This document shows positions 21,636 through 33,476 of a stretch of DNA of 64,000 bases, one piece after another; position 1 is the stretch's first letter; every line of letters begins with the position of its first letter. A program made the position numbers and the translations under genes. The notes beneath the pieces were generated by a model. The model was not told where the DNA came from. It saw only the letters and a list, made by a program, of their open reading frames with translations, and made no database searches. Source of the DNA: Trachemys scripta elegans (lineage: Eukaryota; Chordata; Testudines; Emydidae); assembly GCF_013100865.1 (NCBI RefSeq), contig NC_048298.1, forward strand, positions 247,968,908 to 248,032,907, written 5' to 3'.

Positions 21636-22045
21636 TCATAGAAGTGTAGGACTGGAAGGAACCTCAACAGGTCATCTAGACCTGTCCCCTGCACTCAAGA
21701 CAAGACTATGTAATAACCAGACCATTCCTGACAGGTGTTTGTCTAACCTGCTCTTAAAAACCTCCAGTGATGGAGATTCCACAACCTCCCTAGGCAATTT
21801 GTTCCAGTGCTTAACCACCCTGACAGTTTGGAAGTTTTTCCTAATGTCCAACCTAAATCTCCCTTGCCGCAATTTAAGCCCATTGCTTTTTGTCCTAGCC
21901 TCAGAGATTGAGAACAATTTTTATCCTCTTCCTTGTAACAACTTTTTATGTACTTGAAAACTGTTATCATGCCCACCCTCAGTCTTCTCTTCTCCAGTCT
22001 AAACAAACCCATTTTTTTCAATCTTTTCTCATAGGTCATGTTTTC
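21636..22045 (-). mobile_element. CR1 LINE, 3' end
   Basis: The - strand gives TYEKRLKKMGLFRLEKRRLR, GLKLRQGRFRLDIRKNF and VVKHWNKLPREVVE, then the 3' UTR ending in the CATAGAAG-type repeat at 21636. It cuts the L1/Tx1-type LINE whose remaining sequence starts at about 22055. Confidence 0.9.
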
Positions 22046-22054
22046 TTAGATAAG

Positions 22055-24034
22055 AAAGATTAGACAAGGCCATTCAACCCTGTCAAAGGCTTTCTCTGCA
22101 CCTAGAGATAAGGCTATGGAGGGAACATCTGACATCTGAGCTTGCTGGATCAAGTGAGCAATTTTTTCGTGTATTACCAGCAGTCAATCTTCCTTTAATA
22201 AACTCAACTTGATCTGCGTGTATAATTGTTGGGAGGCTGGTGTTCAGTCACGTTGCTAAAAATTTTGAATTATTTTGTAATCTGTGTTCAATACAGATAT
22301 GGGGCGGATGTCGCCGCAGTTGCAACCATCTTTATTCTTCTTTAATATTAAAGTAAATAAACCAGTTCTCATATAATCAGACATGGTTCCATTTTGGAAT
22401 GTTTCAGTGAAGACCTTTGAAAAAATACAAGATAGCTGATTACAAAATGCTTTGTAGAAATCTGTCAGAAAGCCATGCATCTCAGGGGCCTTGCTGGAAT
22501 TAATATTTTTATAGCCTGTTTGACCTCTTGCATTGCTTTAGATAGCTTTGTCGATAAACAACATTGTTCTTAAAGTTTGAAAAGGCAGGCCCTCAATGAA
22601 ATGATCAAATTTATTAGGGTCAAACTGGTTGTCTGATTTATGTAAAAGCTTGATAGAATTGCTTAAATTGATTATTTATATCTATTGGTTCAAGTACGGC
22701 ACTCTCGTCTTCTTGTAATAGGGAAGCAATATTGTTGTTGCCTAGTTCCACCCTAAGTCTTCCGACAAGTAGTTTTCCTGCTTTATCGCCCCATTTATAA
22801 TATCTTTGTGTGACCCTGTTGAGTGCAAATTTGATTTAAGCTGAATAAGTATTTGTTATATTTACATTTGGCTTTGATTAGAGAATGTAGGAGGTTTTCA
22901 TTATTTGGGTAGGTCTTATACTTTCTCTGCAATTCAACTATTTCTTGGTGCAGAGAATTTACTAATCTGAGTCTTTCTCTCTTCTTTTGGGAGGCATACT
23001 TTAAGCATTTGCCCCTTTCAGGGCTTCCCAAAAGATGGTATCTGAGGTAAATGAGTGCTTTATTCCTTGTATGAAGTTAGAGATGACTGAATCAACTGTG
23101 AAACAAAACTTTGCATCTTTTAGTAGCAGAGTGTTCAGCTTCCACCTAGAAGATTTTAATATATGGAGATATACTTATCTCATAGAGCGGAAGGGACCCT
23201 GAAAGGTCATCGAGTCCAGCCTCCTGCCTTCACTAGCAGGACCAAGTACTAATTTTGTCCCAGATCCCTAAGTGGCCCCCTCAAGTATTGAACTCACAAC
23301 TCTGGGTTTAGAAGGCCAATGCTCAAACCACTGAGCTATTTTAATGACCTTGGTAAGAATAATTGGAGCATGATCTGAAATTAATATATTATCAATAGCT
23401 GCTTCTAGGCATCCTGCAATCAGTTTTGAATACAAAAGAAAAAAGTCAGTTCTGGAGTAAGATGAATGTAATGTAGAGCAATATGTATAGTCATGCTCCT
23501 TGAGGTGTCTCGGTCTCCACATATCTTTTAAATCAAATTCATTCATTAATAATGAGGGTTGGTTTATTGTGCTGTGAGAGCTGGGTCTCATGTAATTGGA
23601 TTTGTCCAGATGTCTATCTAGTGTAATATTCCAATCACCTTCCAGTATTACAGGAAGGTCTTCTTTATTAGAATATCTTCAATATCTTTGAAAAATTCAG
23701 ATTTACCTTCCTAGAATTAACTTTTTTGAGTTAAAATAACCTTCAAGCAGAATGTATACTCTTTCAGGATCAGACTAAGACCGCATACATTGAAAAGTCG
23801 TACTTTTATGAGTTAAGATTGATGTGCATCTGTTCTTAGGATTCAATGATGAATGATACTCAACACCTACCCACATCTTCTTGATTCTATTGGCATCAAT
23901 GCTAGATGAGTTTCCTGCAATAAAGCTACTTGACACTTTTTTGATCTGAGGTGCCTCAGTATTTTAATTTTTTGGGGGGAAGGTTGATTACGTTCCCTCA
24001 CATTCCAGCAGCACAGTCTAAGAACATTCATGAC
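22055..24034 (-). pseudogene. L1/Tx1-type LINE ORF2: endonuclease and start of reverse transcriptase
   Basis: Read on the - strand, the ORF begins near 24034 with MNVLRLCCWNVRERNQ and LLQETHL (apurinic endonuclease, catalytic Glu). It continues with YSRTDFFLL and ILISDHAPIIL (catalytic Asp/His, about 23350), a helical linker (23031-22795, VNSLHQEIVELQRKY), and the RT start FTLILKKNKDGCNCGDIRPI with LNTDYKI (22480-22256). The next frame reaches the LxAEKAFDRVEWP block at about 22100, where the first catalytic Asp is Gly (codon at 22102-22100). Several frameshifts and stops, a SINE at 23163-23338 and the CR1 at 22045 inactivate it. The YxDD core is lost. Confidence 0.7.
23163..23338 (-). mobile_element. 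tRNA-derived SINE with CR1-like tail
   Basis: On the - strand the head reads ATAGCTCAGTGGTTTGAGCA (A-box region) and GAGTTGTGAGTTCAATAC (B-box region), like a tRNA gene. The tail has CTGGACTCGATGACCTTTCA and GGGTCCCTTCCGCTCTATGAG, resembling the CR1 3' end. The tail fits mobilisation by CR1 machinery. It lies in the LINE ORF2. Confidence 0.75.
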
Positions 24035-24049
24035 AATACGGTTGATATA

Positions 24050-24424
24050 CTGTAGAACCTCAGAGTTACGAACTGACCAGTCAACCACACACCTGATTTG
24101 GAAGCAGAAGTATGCAATCAGACAGCAGCACAGACCAAAAAAAAAGAGAGCAAATACACTACAGTATTGTGTTAAATGTAAACTACTAAAATACAAAGGG
24201 AAAAGTTTACAAAAAAGATTTGACAAGGTAAGGAAACTGTTTCTGTGCTTGTTTCATTTAAATGAAGGTGATTAAAAGCAGCATTTTTCTTCTGCAGAGT
24301 AATGTTTCAAAACTGTATTAAGTCAATTTCAGTTGTAAACTTTTGAAAGAACAACCATAATGTTTTGTTCAGATTTACAAACAACCTGCTTTCCAGAAGT
24401 GTTCGTAACTCTGAGGTTCTACTG
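24050..24424. mobile_element. Mariner/Tigger-type MITE, TA TSD
   Basis: The ends CTGTAGAACCTCAGAGTTAC and GTAACTCTGAGGTTCTACTG are near-perfect inverted repeats flanked by TA at 24048-24049 and 24425-24426. 375 bp, AT-rich and non-coding. Confidence 0.85.
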
Positions 24425-24494
24425 TATTAAGACATATCACCTTGTTCTAAAGATACATATTTCCCCATTGATATTGTAAAACCATATCTCTAGG

Positions 24495-25321
24495 TGTCAT
24501 AACTATAAAGGGAAGGGTAACAGCCCTCCTGTGTACAATACTATAAAATCCCTCCTGGCCAGAGTCACCAAAATCCTTTTACCTGTAAAGGGTTAAGAAC
24601 CTCAGGTAACCTGACTGACACCTGACCCAAAGGACCAATAAGGGGACAAGATACTTTCAAATCTTGGTGGGGGGGAGGCTTTTGTTTGTGCTCTTTGTTT
24701 TGGGGGTTGTTCGCTCTTGGGACTAAGAGGGACCAGACATCAATCCATGCTCTCCAAATCTTCTGAACCAGTCTCTCATATTTCAAACTTGTAAGTAACA
24801 GCCAGGCAAGGCGTGTTAGGTTTATCTTTGTTTTCTCAACTTGTAAATGTACGTTTTGCTAGAGGGTTTACCTCTGTTTGCTGTAATTTTGAACTTAAGG
24901 CTAGAGGGGTTTCCTCTGGGCTCTTTGAATCTGATTACCCTGTAAAGTTATTTTCCATCCTGATTTTACAGAGATGATTTTTTACCTTTCTTCCTTCTTT
25001 AATTAAAAGCCTTCATTTTAAGAACCTGATTGATTTTTCCTTGTTTTAAGATCCAAGGGGATTGGATCTGGACTCACTAGGAATTGGTGGGGGAAAGGAG
25101 GGGGAATGGTTAATTTCTCCTTGTTTTAAGATCCAAGGGTTTGGATCGGTGTTCACCAGGAAATTAGTGGAGAAGTCTCTCAAGGCTACCCAGAGAAGGG
25201 AGTTAGTATTTGTGAGTGGTGGCAGCAAAACCCAATCTAAGCTGGTAATTCAGTTTAGAGGTTCACATGCAGGTCCCCATATCTGTACTCTAAAGTTCAG
25301 AATGGGGAAGGAACCTTGACA
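24495..25321 (+). mobile_element. Solo LTR, family B, TSD CTAGG
   Basis: It begins TGTCATAACTATAAAG and ends GGAACCTTGACA. CTAGG is duplicated exactly at 24490-24494 and 25322-25326. A direct duplication built on CCTTGTTTTAAGATCCAAG occurs twice at 25030-25150, and TTAATTAAAAGCC marks a likely polyadenylation area. The copy at 38048-38789 is the same family. No gag, pol or env sequence adjoins it, so it is a solo LTR. Confidence 0.9.
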
Positions 25322-25326
25322 CTAGG

Positions 25327-26094
25327 ATATATTTATGTATTTATACATATTTGATACTGGTTAGTTTTGATGAATTTATGCCTTCAATTGAGCCTCTAAG
25401 AGTGTCAGAAATACAAAGAGATCTATAGTTAAATATCATGTGTCTTCCAAAGTATATTTGTAACAGAAAACAAAACAAAAAAAATTAACAGACTTAAAAC
25501 AAGCAGTGTGGGCATGTTCAGATTCCTGCTGGCATCGGTTTCATCCATTCCTCCCCTCCTATATTTTCTAATAGTCTAAACAGCTATAAATTCAAAAATA
25601 ATTTAAGTCAAATATTACCCTGTAAATACGATTGAATATTCTAGAAAATATATAATATATCCCTACCTATAGATTTTATGTATACATGCATATATGCATA
25701 CACATATATATAGACTCATCACATGTAAATTTACAATAGATTTGCTAAATCAAATATAAATTAGTACAAAATCTAAATATGAAAAATATAACAATATAAA
25801 AAATCATATTCATAGTATGTGAAATGCCCTGCACAAATTGAATAACTAGTATTTAAGTATTTATCTGAGTAACTGGTATTTAAGGTTTAGGATATAGTCT
25901 ACTTTATATGTCAGGAATATTGACAATTCCAAGGGACTTGTGTCTAGCAGTGCAAGTTCTGATGATTAGTGCACATAATCCTTCAGTCAGTAGATGGTGC
26001 TATAAACCCCAGCTTACTGTTAAACTGTTACTCAATGCATAGGGGGGTTATACAGTTGTTATTTGCTCAGTTCCAAAGCAGATAACAGAAGAGT
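25327..26094. other. AT-rich interval between LINE ORF1 and ORF2 remnants
   Basis: Very AT-rich with short (TA)-type runs at 25640-25720. It may be decayed LINE sequence, but no coding motif remains. Confidence 0.4.
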
Positions 26095-26842
26095 TCAGTC
26101 TAGCTGGTTAGCTGATAGGAGCTGGAAGATTATATAAGCGAATATTACCATATCTATAAGGATACATAGAGAAACAAACTGATTTTTAAACTTGTTGAGG
26201 TATGCTTTTTGTGATAAAACCATTCTGCTATTTTTGGTCAAATCTGGTCTCAGTCTTTGAAGTGTTTGCCAAGCTTCAGAGGGGGTCTTGCAAAATCTTG
26301 TGGAGCCTGCTAAATCTATAATGAAGGTAGATGGGTACTTCATGTTGTATCTGACTTTGGGCCCCCCTCAGGATTTGCTTTATGCCATTGAATGCAACCC
26401 TCTTTTTGTTAAGCTCAGCTGAGAAGTCAGGAAAAAGAGAAATGTTGTGGCCTTTGTACATCAGGATTTCAGCTTTTCTAGCAGAATTCATTAACATTAC
26501 TTTATCACTGAACTTCAGCAGCTGGAAGATGATGGTTCTGGGCTTGCCAGACTCCTGCCTTCTAGTACCAGGCATTCAATGAGCCTTTTCAATATCTAAT
26601 GGGGGCAGCTGGGGGTCCAATTTAAGTATGTCAGGGAGCAGCTTCTGAAGAAAGCTGATAATATCCTTCCCCTTTAGACCCTCAGCAATGCCCAAGAGGC
26701 AAGCGTTGTTTCTTTGAGAGCTATTTTCTAAGTCATCCCATTTTTCTCCCAGTTTGTCTAGTCTAAGCTTTAAGGAGGCAGTTTCTTCTTTAATTTCACT
26801 GATATCAATGGCAGACTTTTGTAGCTCATTTTCCAAGGGAGC
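26095..26842 (-). pseudogene. L1/Tx1-type LINE ORF1 protein
   Basis: The - strand encodes a coiled-coil stretch (ISEIKEETASLKLRLDKLGE), then the RNA-binding region: LENSSQRNNACLLGIAEGLK, IISFLQKLLPDILKLDP, PLDIEKAH, and after a frame change KPRTIIFQLLKFSDKVMLM, ISLFPDFSAELNKKRVAF and YRFSRLH. This order matches the L1-type ORF1p (Transposase_22) RNA-binding domain, a trimer that packages LINE RNA. Decayed N-terminal sequence probably continues to about 27050. It lies upstream of the ORF2 remnant on the same strand, so both are likely parts of one element. Confidence 0.7.
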
Positions 26843-28972
26843 CAGTCAGGATTTTACATCACATCTTTAGAAAGGCCACAAATATCTTTTGAGATTTAAT
26901 CCAGTCAGTCTGTAAGGAATTCTTACAGTGCTGCAATATTCTGGGGTAGCTTCTGCTGTGGCTTTGTGATCTCCCCCTTCAGCTGCTTAAATGATTCAGG
27001 CTTAGGTCTTCTGTTGCTCCCCCTACCCCCAACATTTTTTCATTGGAACCCATATTCAACTGTTTGACGTTTATCCAGGGGATTTAATTTAAACTTTTAT
27101 GACTGAAACTTATTGCCAATTTGCTAGGAAAGTAATTATTAAAGATGGATTGATATGTGGGGAGTGAGGAGGTCTGGGACTAGGTAGTCACCTTCCTCAT
27201 GAGTATCATGTGACCCCCGCCCACTGGGTTTTCTTATTGTTAAGTGTAAGGTGCTGGAATTTGGCATAGGTGACTTTTTAACAGCCATAAGTCAAAATAA
27301 ATAAATATAAAACTTCTTTGAGACCTTTCCATTACTTCATAAGCCAGGGAACTTCTCCTCCTCTGGCTGTATAGAGCAGGTTGGTGTCACTTGGATGAGG
27401 AGAACACACTTTACTTTGCTAACTCCTGCCTGCATTCTTAAAGACATGTAACCTCTGGTTATGCTGCCATACCTGACAACATTAAATAATACATTCAGGC
27501 ACAAGAAGTGAGATGATACCCCACCCCACAGGCCATCTAGCAGGACAAAAGCCAGTTGTAAAATATCAGCTCCTTCCTTTTCCTTATCTGACAGGGTGTT
27601 GGAGAATCAGGCTAAGCAAAGCTGTCCTCTCCTATTCTGCATAGAAATGGAGTAACTACTGAGGTCACCTAGTGAGTCTACTCACCTGCCAAGGCAGCAC
27701 TGTTCATTATGGTACATTTTTAGTTAAAGATGGTGCAAGGATCGGATCAAAAGAAGACACCCCCGAAATTTCCCATTCCCAAAGGGTGATTGAAATTCAG
27801 ACCAAGAAAGTGTGTTTTTCTTCCAGTTCTTTTCAGATAAGTCTGTCCTCAGCATAATCAGCTAGATCAAAATCAGAACAGGAGCAGTAACTAAGAGGGT
27901 GAACATGGGTGAACATTTGCCAGCTGGCTTAGGGTAACAGAACCCTCAGAAACACCCTTTCCCAACAAGAAACCTCTAGAGCAGAAGTTGGCAGTACAGG
28001 CCACCCCATGTTTATCTTGTCACTGATTTTATATATCTCCATCTGCATACGGATACATTGTCATTTCTGAGACGGTCCCATTGCATTTTTGCATCCCATT
28101 AAGAGAGCAGGCTCTCCTTCGGAGCTGATTCCTTATAGTTTTGAGACTGAAGAGGAGTGAGGAAATTAAATGGGACAGATATGTAATGTGAACGGTGGGC
28201 TTTCAATGGTTCACGGACGTTAAGTAAAATGTAAAATGTTATTTGAAAAGGTCACATACTAGAAAACATCTATTTTAATAAAACATTCCTCATAGCAGTT
28301 GACGTGAAAGTGTCGGAATGCAACACAATGGTAACAAAAGCATTAGGGTTTTCATGCTGCAAAGGTTTCTCGTGTTTTTAAATACCATTCAAAATTATTC
28401 AAAACTAAAGTATGCAACACCTATGTTAAAAAAACGTATGTGGGTGTGGGAAGGTCACTCTGATTTTTAGTAACTTTAAACAAAACAGATGGGGAAAGTA
28501 TATCGTGGACCATATTTACAAAGTTGTACATTGAAACTTGTTTATGTACGTTTGTGTGCACCTATCTTGTGTGTGCAAATAGCTAATATGTAAATGTGTG
28601 ACCCTGACCCAGGATAGATCACTTGAGTTAAGGAGTCCTGGGCTGCACTGTACTAATCTGATTGGTGTCTGCACTAAGTTCAGCATCCGTACGGTGATCC
28701 CTGAGGAGCTTGCAGTCATCAGGGTTTCTTAGGAGGAATGCTCCAGCTCAGGTCAGAAATGGAGCAGGCCATAACTCCCATGCAAATCAGTAGTGGGATC
28801 ACATCTATGAACCTGAGGTTCACTGATTGGTTATATATGCATGAGCAGTATTTGCCCATGCACATGGTTATTTTGGCAACTACATACTGAAACAACTAAT
28901 TCTGAAGCTAATCCTAATTACTAATAACTAATTCACTGTTTAACTTGTCTTCCCACCTCTACTTATTTATGG
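26843..28972. other. Non-coding interval
   Basis: The first 200 bp may be the frame-broken start of LINE ORF1. The rest has no supported exon, RNA or repeat terminus. Confidence 0.45.
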
Positions 28973-29485
28973 AACCCACACATAACCCTCCTGGGTGTGG
29001 TGTTTTGTCCCATCTAGTGGCACCAAGACCACTTAAAAGAGAGATAAATGAGTCTGCTCTACAGCCTTAACTAAAAAACAGCTGGCTGTTAGCTAAGGCT
29101 GGGTCTACACTGCCCGCCTGAATCGGCAGGTAGAAATCGACCTCTCGGGGATCGATTTATCACGTCCCGTCGGGACGCGACAATCGATCCCCGAATCGAC
29201 GCTCTTACTCCACCAGCGGAGGTGGGAGTAAGCGCCGTCGACGGGAAGCCGCAGAGGTCGATTTTGCCGCCGTCCCTACAGCAGGGTAAGTCGGCTGCGA
29301 TACGTCGAATTCAGCTACGCTATTCACGTAGCTGAATTTGCGTATCTTAAATCGACCCTCCCCTTCCCCGTAGTGAAGACCTGCCCTAAGGCTGTAGAGC
29401 AGACTCATTTTCTCTCTCTCTCTCTCTAAGTGGTCTCAGTGCCACTAGATTGGACAGAACACCACACCCAGGAGGTGTGTGGGTT
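28973..29485. mobile_element. Foldback (long-TIR) MITE carrying a nested MITE
   Basis: The outer arms are inverted copies of about 95 bp: AACCCACAC...CTCCTGGGTGTGGTG, then ATCTAGTGGCAC and AAATGAGTCTGCTCTACAGC on the left, mirrored from 29390 to 29485 on the right. A CT run (29411-29430) marks the right arm. A second palindromic MITE (29097-29386) occupies the centre. Confidence 0.85.
29097..29386. mobile_element. Harbinger-type palindromic MITE, TSD TAA
   Basis: The ends GGCTGGGTCTACACTG and GTGAAGACCTGCCC are flanked by TAA at 29094-29096 and 29387-29389. The interior is CpG-rich and made of mirrored blocks (ATCGATCCCCGA with its complement, GCTACGTGAATAGCG). The high CpG content suggests a young copy. 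290 bp. Confidence 0.9.
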
Positions 29486-31199
29486 ACATCTGTCAACTGG
29501 TTATGGCATTGCAAACATAGATGGTAATCTCCAGAGAGCAGAAACAGTCTGTGTACAACACATAGCAGAATGGGACCCTGATCTCCAATCAGTGCCTCTG
29601 GATGCTACTGTAATAATAACAGTAATAAAATAATAACAATAAATAACTGACCGCATGCTGATACCAATTGCTGACTTATGTGAACACTTCTTATATTTGC
29701 CTACCTATTTGTAAAACTGTGCAGACCCAACTTATTGAATTTAAGTCATATTTTTAATTTTTATTGCTATTCTTTATTGACCGTCTTCTTATGGGCATGG
29801 AAGAGATGAGCCTTGAAGAAGTATTTGAATGATATGATGAAAGAGAAGTGTCTTGGAAAACTAGAAATGGGAGTGTACCCCAGGCATGGAGTAGGCCCAT
29901 TCAAAAGCTGGGGGGTGATGCAGTAAAAGACTATGTTGGATGTAGAAAAAGAAGCAGATTTATGGAGGGTCTCTGATAGTGAACCAAGAGTGACATCTTG
30001 ACTCCATTGCAGACAATGACAAAACTCCCATTGACGTCACTGGGGCCAGATTTTCACTTCAGAAATTTAAACCTGATGCAGAGGAGAAGGGGGAGTCAGT
30101 GGAAGGGTTCAAAAAGGGGGTGATGCTTAAGAATGCTGCTAAAAAGCAGAAGTCTCAAACAATGCAATTGCCCCTCTGTGTTACTTGAAGATAGGGATTA
30201 CTGCCTTTATTTTACAGTTTTACTCAAACCCTTCCTGATGCAGATCATTTCTGAACAAAGCTGATATCCTTATATCTTAGCTGCACAAAAACTCAAATAA
30301 TATTTCATAGATGTGATTCCTGTTTTTAAATAATTAAATCATCACTTATGAAAGGACATATTATGGCTATTTCAGTCTTTATGTGCAATATTTTAAAATC
30401 TTGTTTTATAGAGACTGAGTATAGAATCCCGGCAGTCTTAATGAACAAAATTCACTCTCCAGATTACATATTATTGCCATAATACATCTGTCATCTTGTG
30501 GTCTATTTTGTATGTTTAATCACTGCTTTCTTCTTCTAATCCCAGGGATAGCATTTTTCATAGGTTTTCACTGTACAAGGCTAGAGGAAACATCAAATTT
30601 CCTCTCACTAATAGGTAGCAAAGCCAGCAAGGCACAGTAAGACTCTGATTGTGAAGAATGGCAAATCTGGTATCTCTTGTAAATTGTATTTTCACCGCAC
30701 TGAAATTAATAAACATTCACTAAGAATAGAAGAGTTGCAATGAGGTTGAAAAGGAGATTAGCACTATTTAGCATTTATACACCAACTTCTTCTTCCAAGA
30801 ACTTTACAGATATTAGCAAGAGTGATTTATCTCTTCTTTAGCATTTAGCAATTCTTTCCTTCCATTGTTTGGAATGGTAGAATCTGTGGCACTTGCACTA
30901 GCAGAGATAGCTTTCTGCATGTTTGTTATTGCTCTTTTGAAAACAAGGTGCTCACTTTCAAAAGTTGTGGCTCTGGGTATGGCCCAAAGTCACAGCAGTT
31001 AATAGAACATGTAAGTCTCTATTACAAAGATCATTTTTCCAGGGAGAAAAACTGCAATAGAAATCCAGTTTCTTTGATAAAAATGGGAGTTGAGGAAATA
31101 ATTCTTGCTTGTTATGAGATTTGAGTTTGCCATTTCTGAGAATTATTTCTGATATTATGCAGTTAAAGAAATGACTCCCTCTTTTCCACCATAACTTTC
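29486..31199. other. Non-coding interval
   Basis: Mostly AT-rich. ACTCCCATTGACGTCACTGG at 30027 is a word common in old reptile SINE/LINE relics. No exon seen. Confidence 0.45.
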
Positions 31200-31202
31200 T
31201 TA

Positions 31203-31488
31203 GGCTTGGTCTACACTAAACCCCCAAATCGAACTAAGGTACGCAACTTCAGCTACGTGAATAACGTAGCTGAAGTTCGAAGTACCTTAGTTCGAACTTA
31301 CCTCGGTCCACACGCGGCAGGCAGGCTCCCCCGTCGACTCCGCGGTACTCCTCTCGTCTAGCTGGAGTACCGCAGTCGACGGCGAGCACTTCCTGGTTCG
31401 ACTTATCGCGTCCAGACAAGACGCGATAAGTCGAACCCAGAACTTCGATTGCCAGCCGCCGAATTAGCGGCTGGGTGTAGACATACCC
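31203..31488. mobile_element. Harbinger-type palindromic MITE, TSD TTA
   Basis: The ends GGCTTGGTCTACACT and GTGTAGACATACCC are flanked by TTA at 31200-31202 and 31489-31491. Inside are near-perfect mirrored pairs such as ACTTCAGCTACGTGAATAAC with its complement and GACTTATCGCGTC with its complement. 286 bp, little diverged. Confidence 0.9.
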
Positions 31489-31491
31489 TTA

Positions 31492-32210
31492 TATGCATAT
31501 GTATTTACCCACAGACAACTGGTTACTGTAGTTCTTGGGGAAAGTCATAAGTTACACTAGGATGAAAGGGTGACATTTATGTATCACTTAATTCCCACTC
31601 AGGGCATAAATAACTGGTCTCGTGCTAGCCCATTGCACAGGGTGAATAGTACCCAGACTAAGAGAATATCAAACTTTTCAATTCCATTGTTCAACCAAAA
31701 GCTTCTTAATTTTACTGCTAATCCCTAGAGGAAAATATAAAAATCTTTTCTTCCGTCACTGCATAAGGGATCCACACATGTGATTCTTTAGCACTAATGC
31801 TTGTTGCTTTTTGCAACAGATTTTCCAGGCTGACTGCTTGCTTCTCAAGAGTACCACTGTACTGTTTTATTTTCTTGAAGTTTGTAAGAACACATAGCCA
31901 TACAACATACAGGATTCTGTTTTAATTCACAGAACACGCAGCTTCAGGCTTTCATGGCATAGGACAAATGGAATCACGGTGCATATGCAAAGGTCAGCTG
32001 GGAAGATTATATTTAAACTTGAAATACGATCTAGGAGCTTCATTAAAGGGCACTATGGTGACCCTCAGGGCCAGACCTTGGCATCCATTGATGTCCCCTT
32101 TGCACTGCTTCAGTTGCTCAAGAGGTACTTAAAGCTGCCTATTGCCGCATCTGAGGATTACCTCATCTAGCATAAAGGAAACCTCACATGGCATAAGGGT
32201 GGCATAAACA
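31492..32210. other. Non-coding interval
   Basis: No supported exon or repeat end. Confidence 0.45.
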
Positions 32211-32215
32211 GCCCC

Positions 32216-32434
32216 TCCTGGACAGCCTATGGCAGGGTAATCTGCTGGCGGGCCACCAGACTGTTTGTTTGCATTTGCGCCACTTCCCACAGCTCCCATT
32301 GACCAGGAACGGTGAACTGTGGCCACTGGGAGCTATGGGCAGCTGTGCAAATGTAAACAAACTATCTGGTGGCCCGCCAGCAGATTACCCTGATGGGCCG
32401 CATGTGGTCTGTGGGCCAGAGGTTACCCACCTGT
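32216..32434. mobile_element. Palindromic hAT-like MITE
   Basis: A long hairpin: TAATCTGCTGGCGGGCCACC at 32240 is mirrored by GGTGGCCCGCCAGCAGATTA at 32370-32392, with GCAAATGTAAACAAACT blocks paired inside. The right end, GAGGTTACCCACCTGTG, looks like a hAT terminus; the left end is diverged. Confidence 0.65.
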
Positions 32435-33476
32435 GGTCTATACCCTATGTTCATCCCTTTTATAAAACTATGATAAATTTTGTATGAAGTAAGTCTTGTG
32501 AGGTATCATTTGAAAACTCATAATTTGCTGATCATTTATTGTCCTGGTAAAATATGTGTGGCAACATTGTATGTAAAGTTATAAGATTCTACTGTATGGC
32601 ATTACTGAGACATGTTCCAAGTGTAGAAAAGCAGGCACAAACCGTTTTCTCAACAACAAAAGGCAAACTGATACCTCAGCCAGGTGTCAATGAAATCAAA
32701 TGGACTATCACCTGGTTAAGCGGCCATTCTTTGGCAGGAAAGAGGGTGTGAGCGAGAAATCTACATTTTGACAAAAGAACAGCTTGAGGTTCCCAGCCAC
32801 AAACACTTTCTGTCTCCTGAACCTCAGCTGGAGTTGATTTTCAAAGGAAAAAGAGAATTATAAGAAAGGGGAACAGATGCCCCAAAATACTCCTCCCTTT
32901 CTCTCTATCCACGGCATCAACAACACCTGAAGGACAAGGAAAGTAACGCTGAACTGGGAGAGGAGTCCTGGCTGAAAGGAAGCCAGCCAGTAAGATGCTG
33001 AAGCATGTGATGAGACAAAACTTTGCAATGAATTAATTTAGCTTGTTAAGTAAGACTTTAGTTGCATTTTACTTTTATTTTCTTATGTCCAGTTCTGACT
33101 TTTATGTCTTGTTACTTATAATAACTTAAAATCTTGAAATAACAGGATTTGTGCATATCACTTTCTATTAATAAAATGATGGGCTTTATGTGAGCTTGTA
33201 TTGTCTAGGAGAGTGCCAGGCAGTACAAGACACACATTTCCGGGGGCAAGTCTGGGACTGGGAGTTTGCTGGTGTTGTTCTTCAGTGTAATTCAAGAATG
33301 GCTGGCCATAGCACTCATACAGTATAGCTGGGAGTGATGTACATGCTGGTGGCTGTGTGTGAGCAGACCAGGAGTGGTAGCTCTCACAGAGAAGCAGCAT
33401 AAAAGGCACCCCAGGGTGGAGAATCGAGGGGACACAGCTTTTCAACAGTCCAGACCGTACCGTGGGGGATGTCACA
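32435..33476 (+). mobile_element. LTR, family A, first bases missing
   Basis: It aligns by eye with the solo LTR at 59399-60668: CTTGTGAGGTATCATTTGAA, ACTCATAATTTGCTGATCA, GCAACATTGTATGTAAAGTT, TAGGAGAGTGCCAGGCAGTA, and the ending GGGATGTCACA. About 10 bp of the expected start are lost where the hAT-like MITE ends. Confidence 0.75.

Noticed and set aside
23163..23338. A tRNA gene on the - strand
   Set aside because: The A and B box regions are present, but the body continues into a CR1-like tail and the cloverleaf is not maintained; it is a SINE.
29097..29386. CpG-dense block that could be taken for a CpG-island promoter
   Set aside because: It is exactly a palindromic MITE bounded by TAA duplications.
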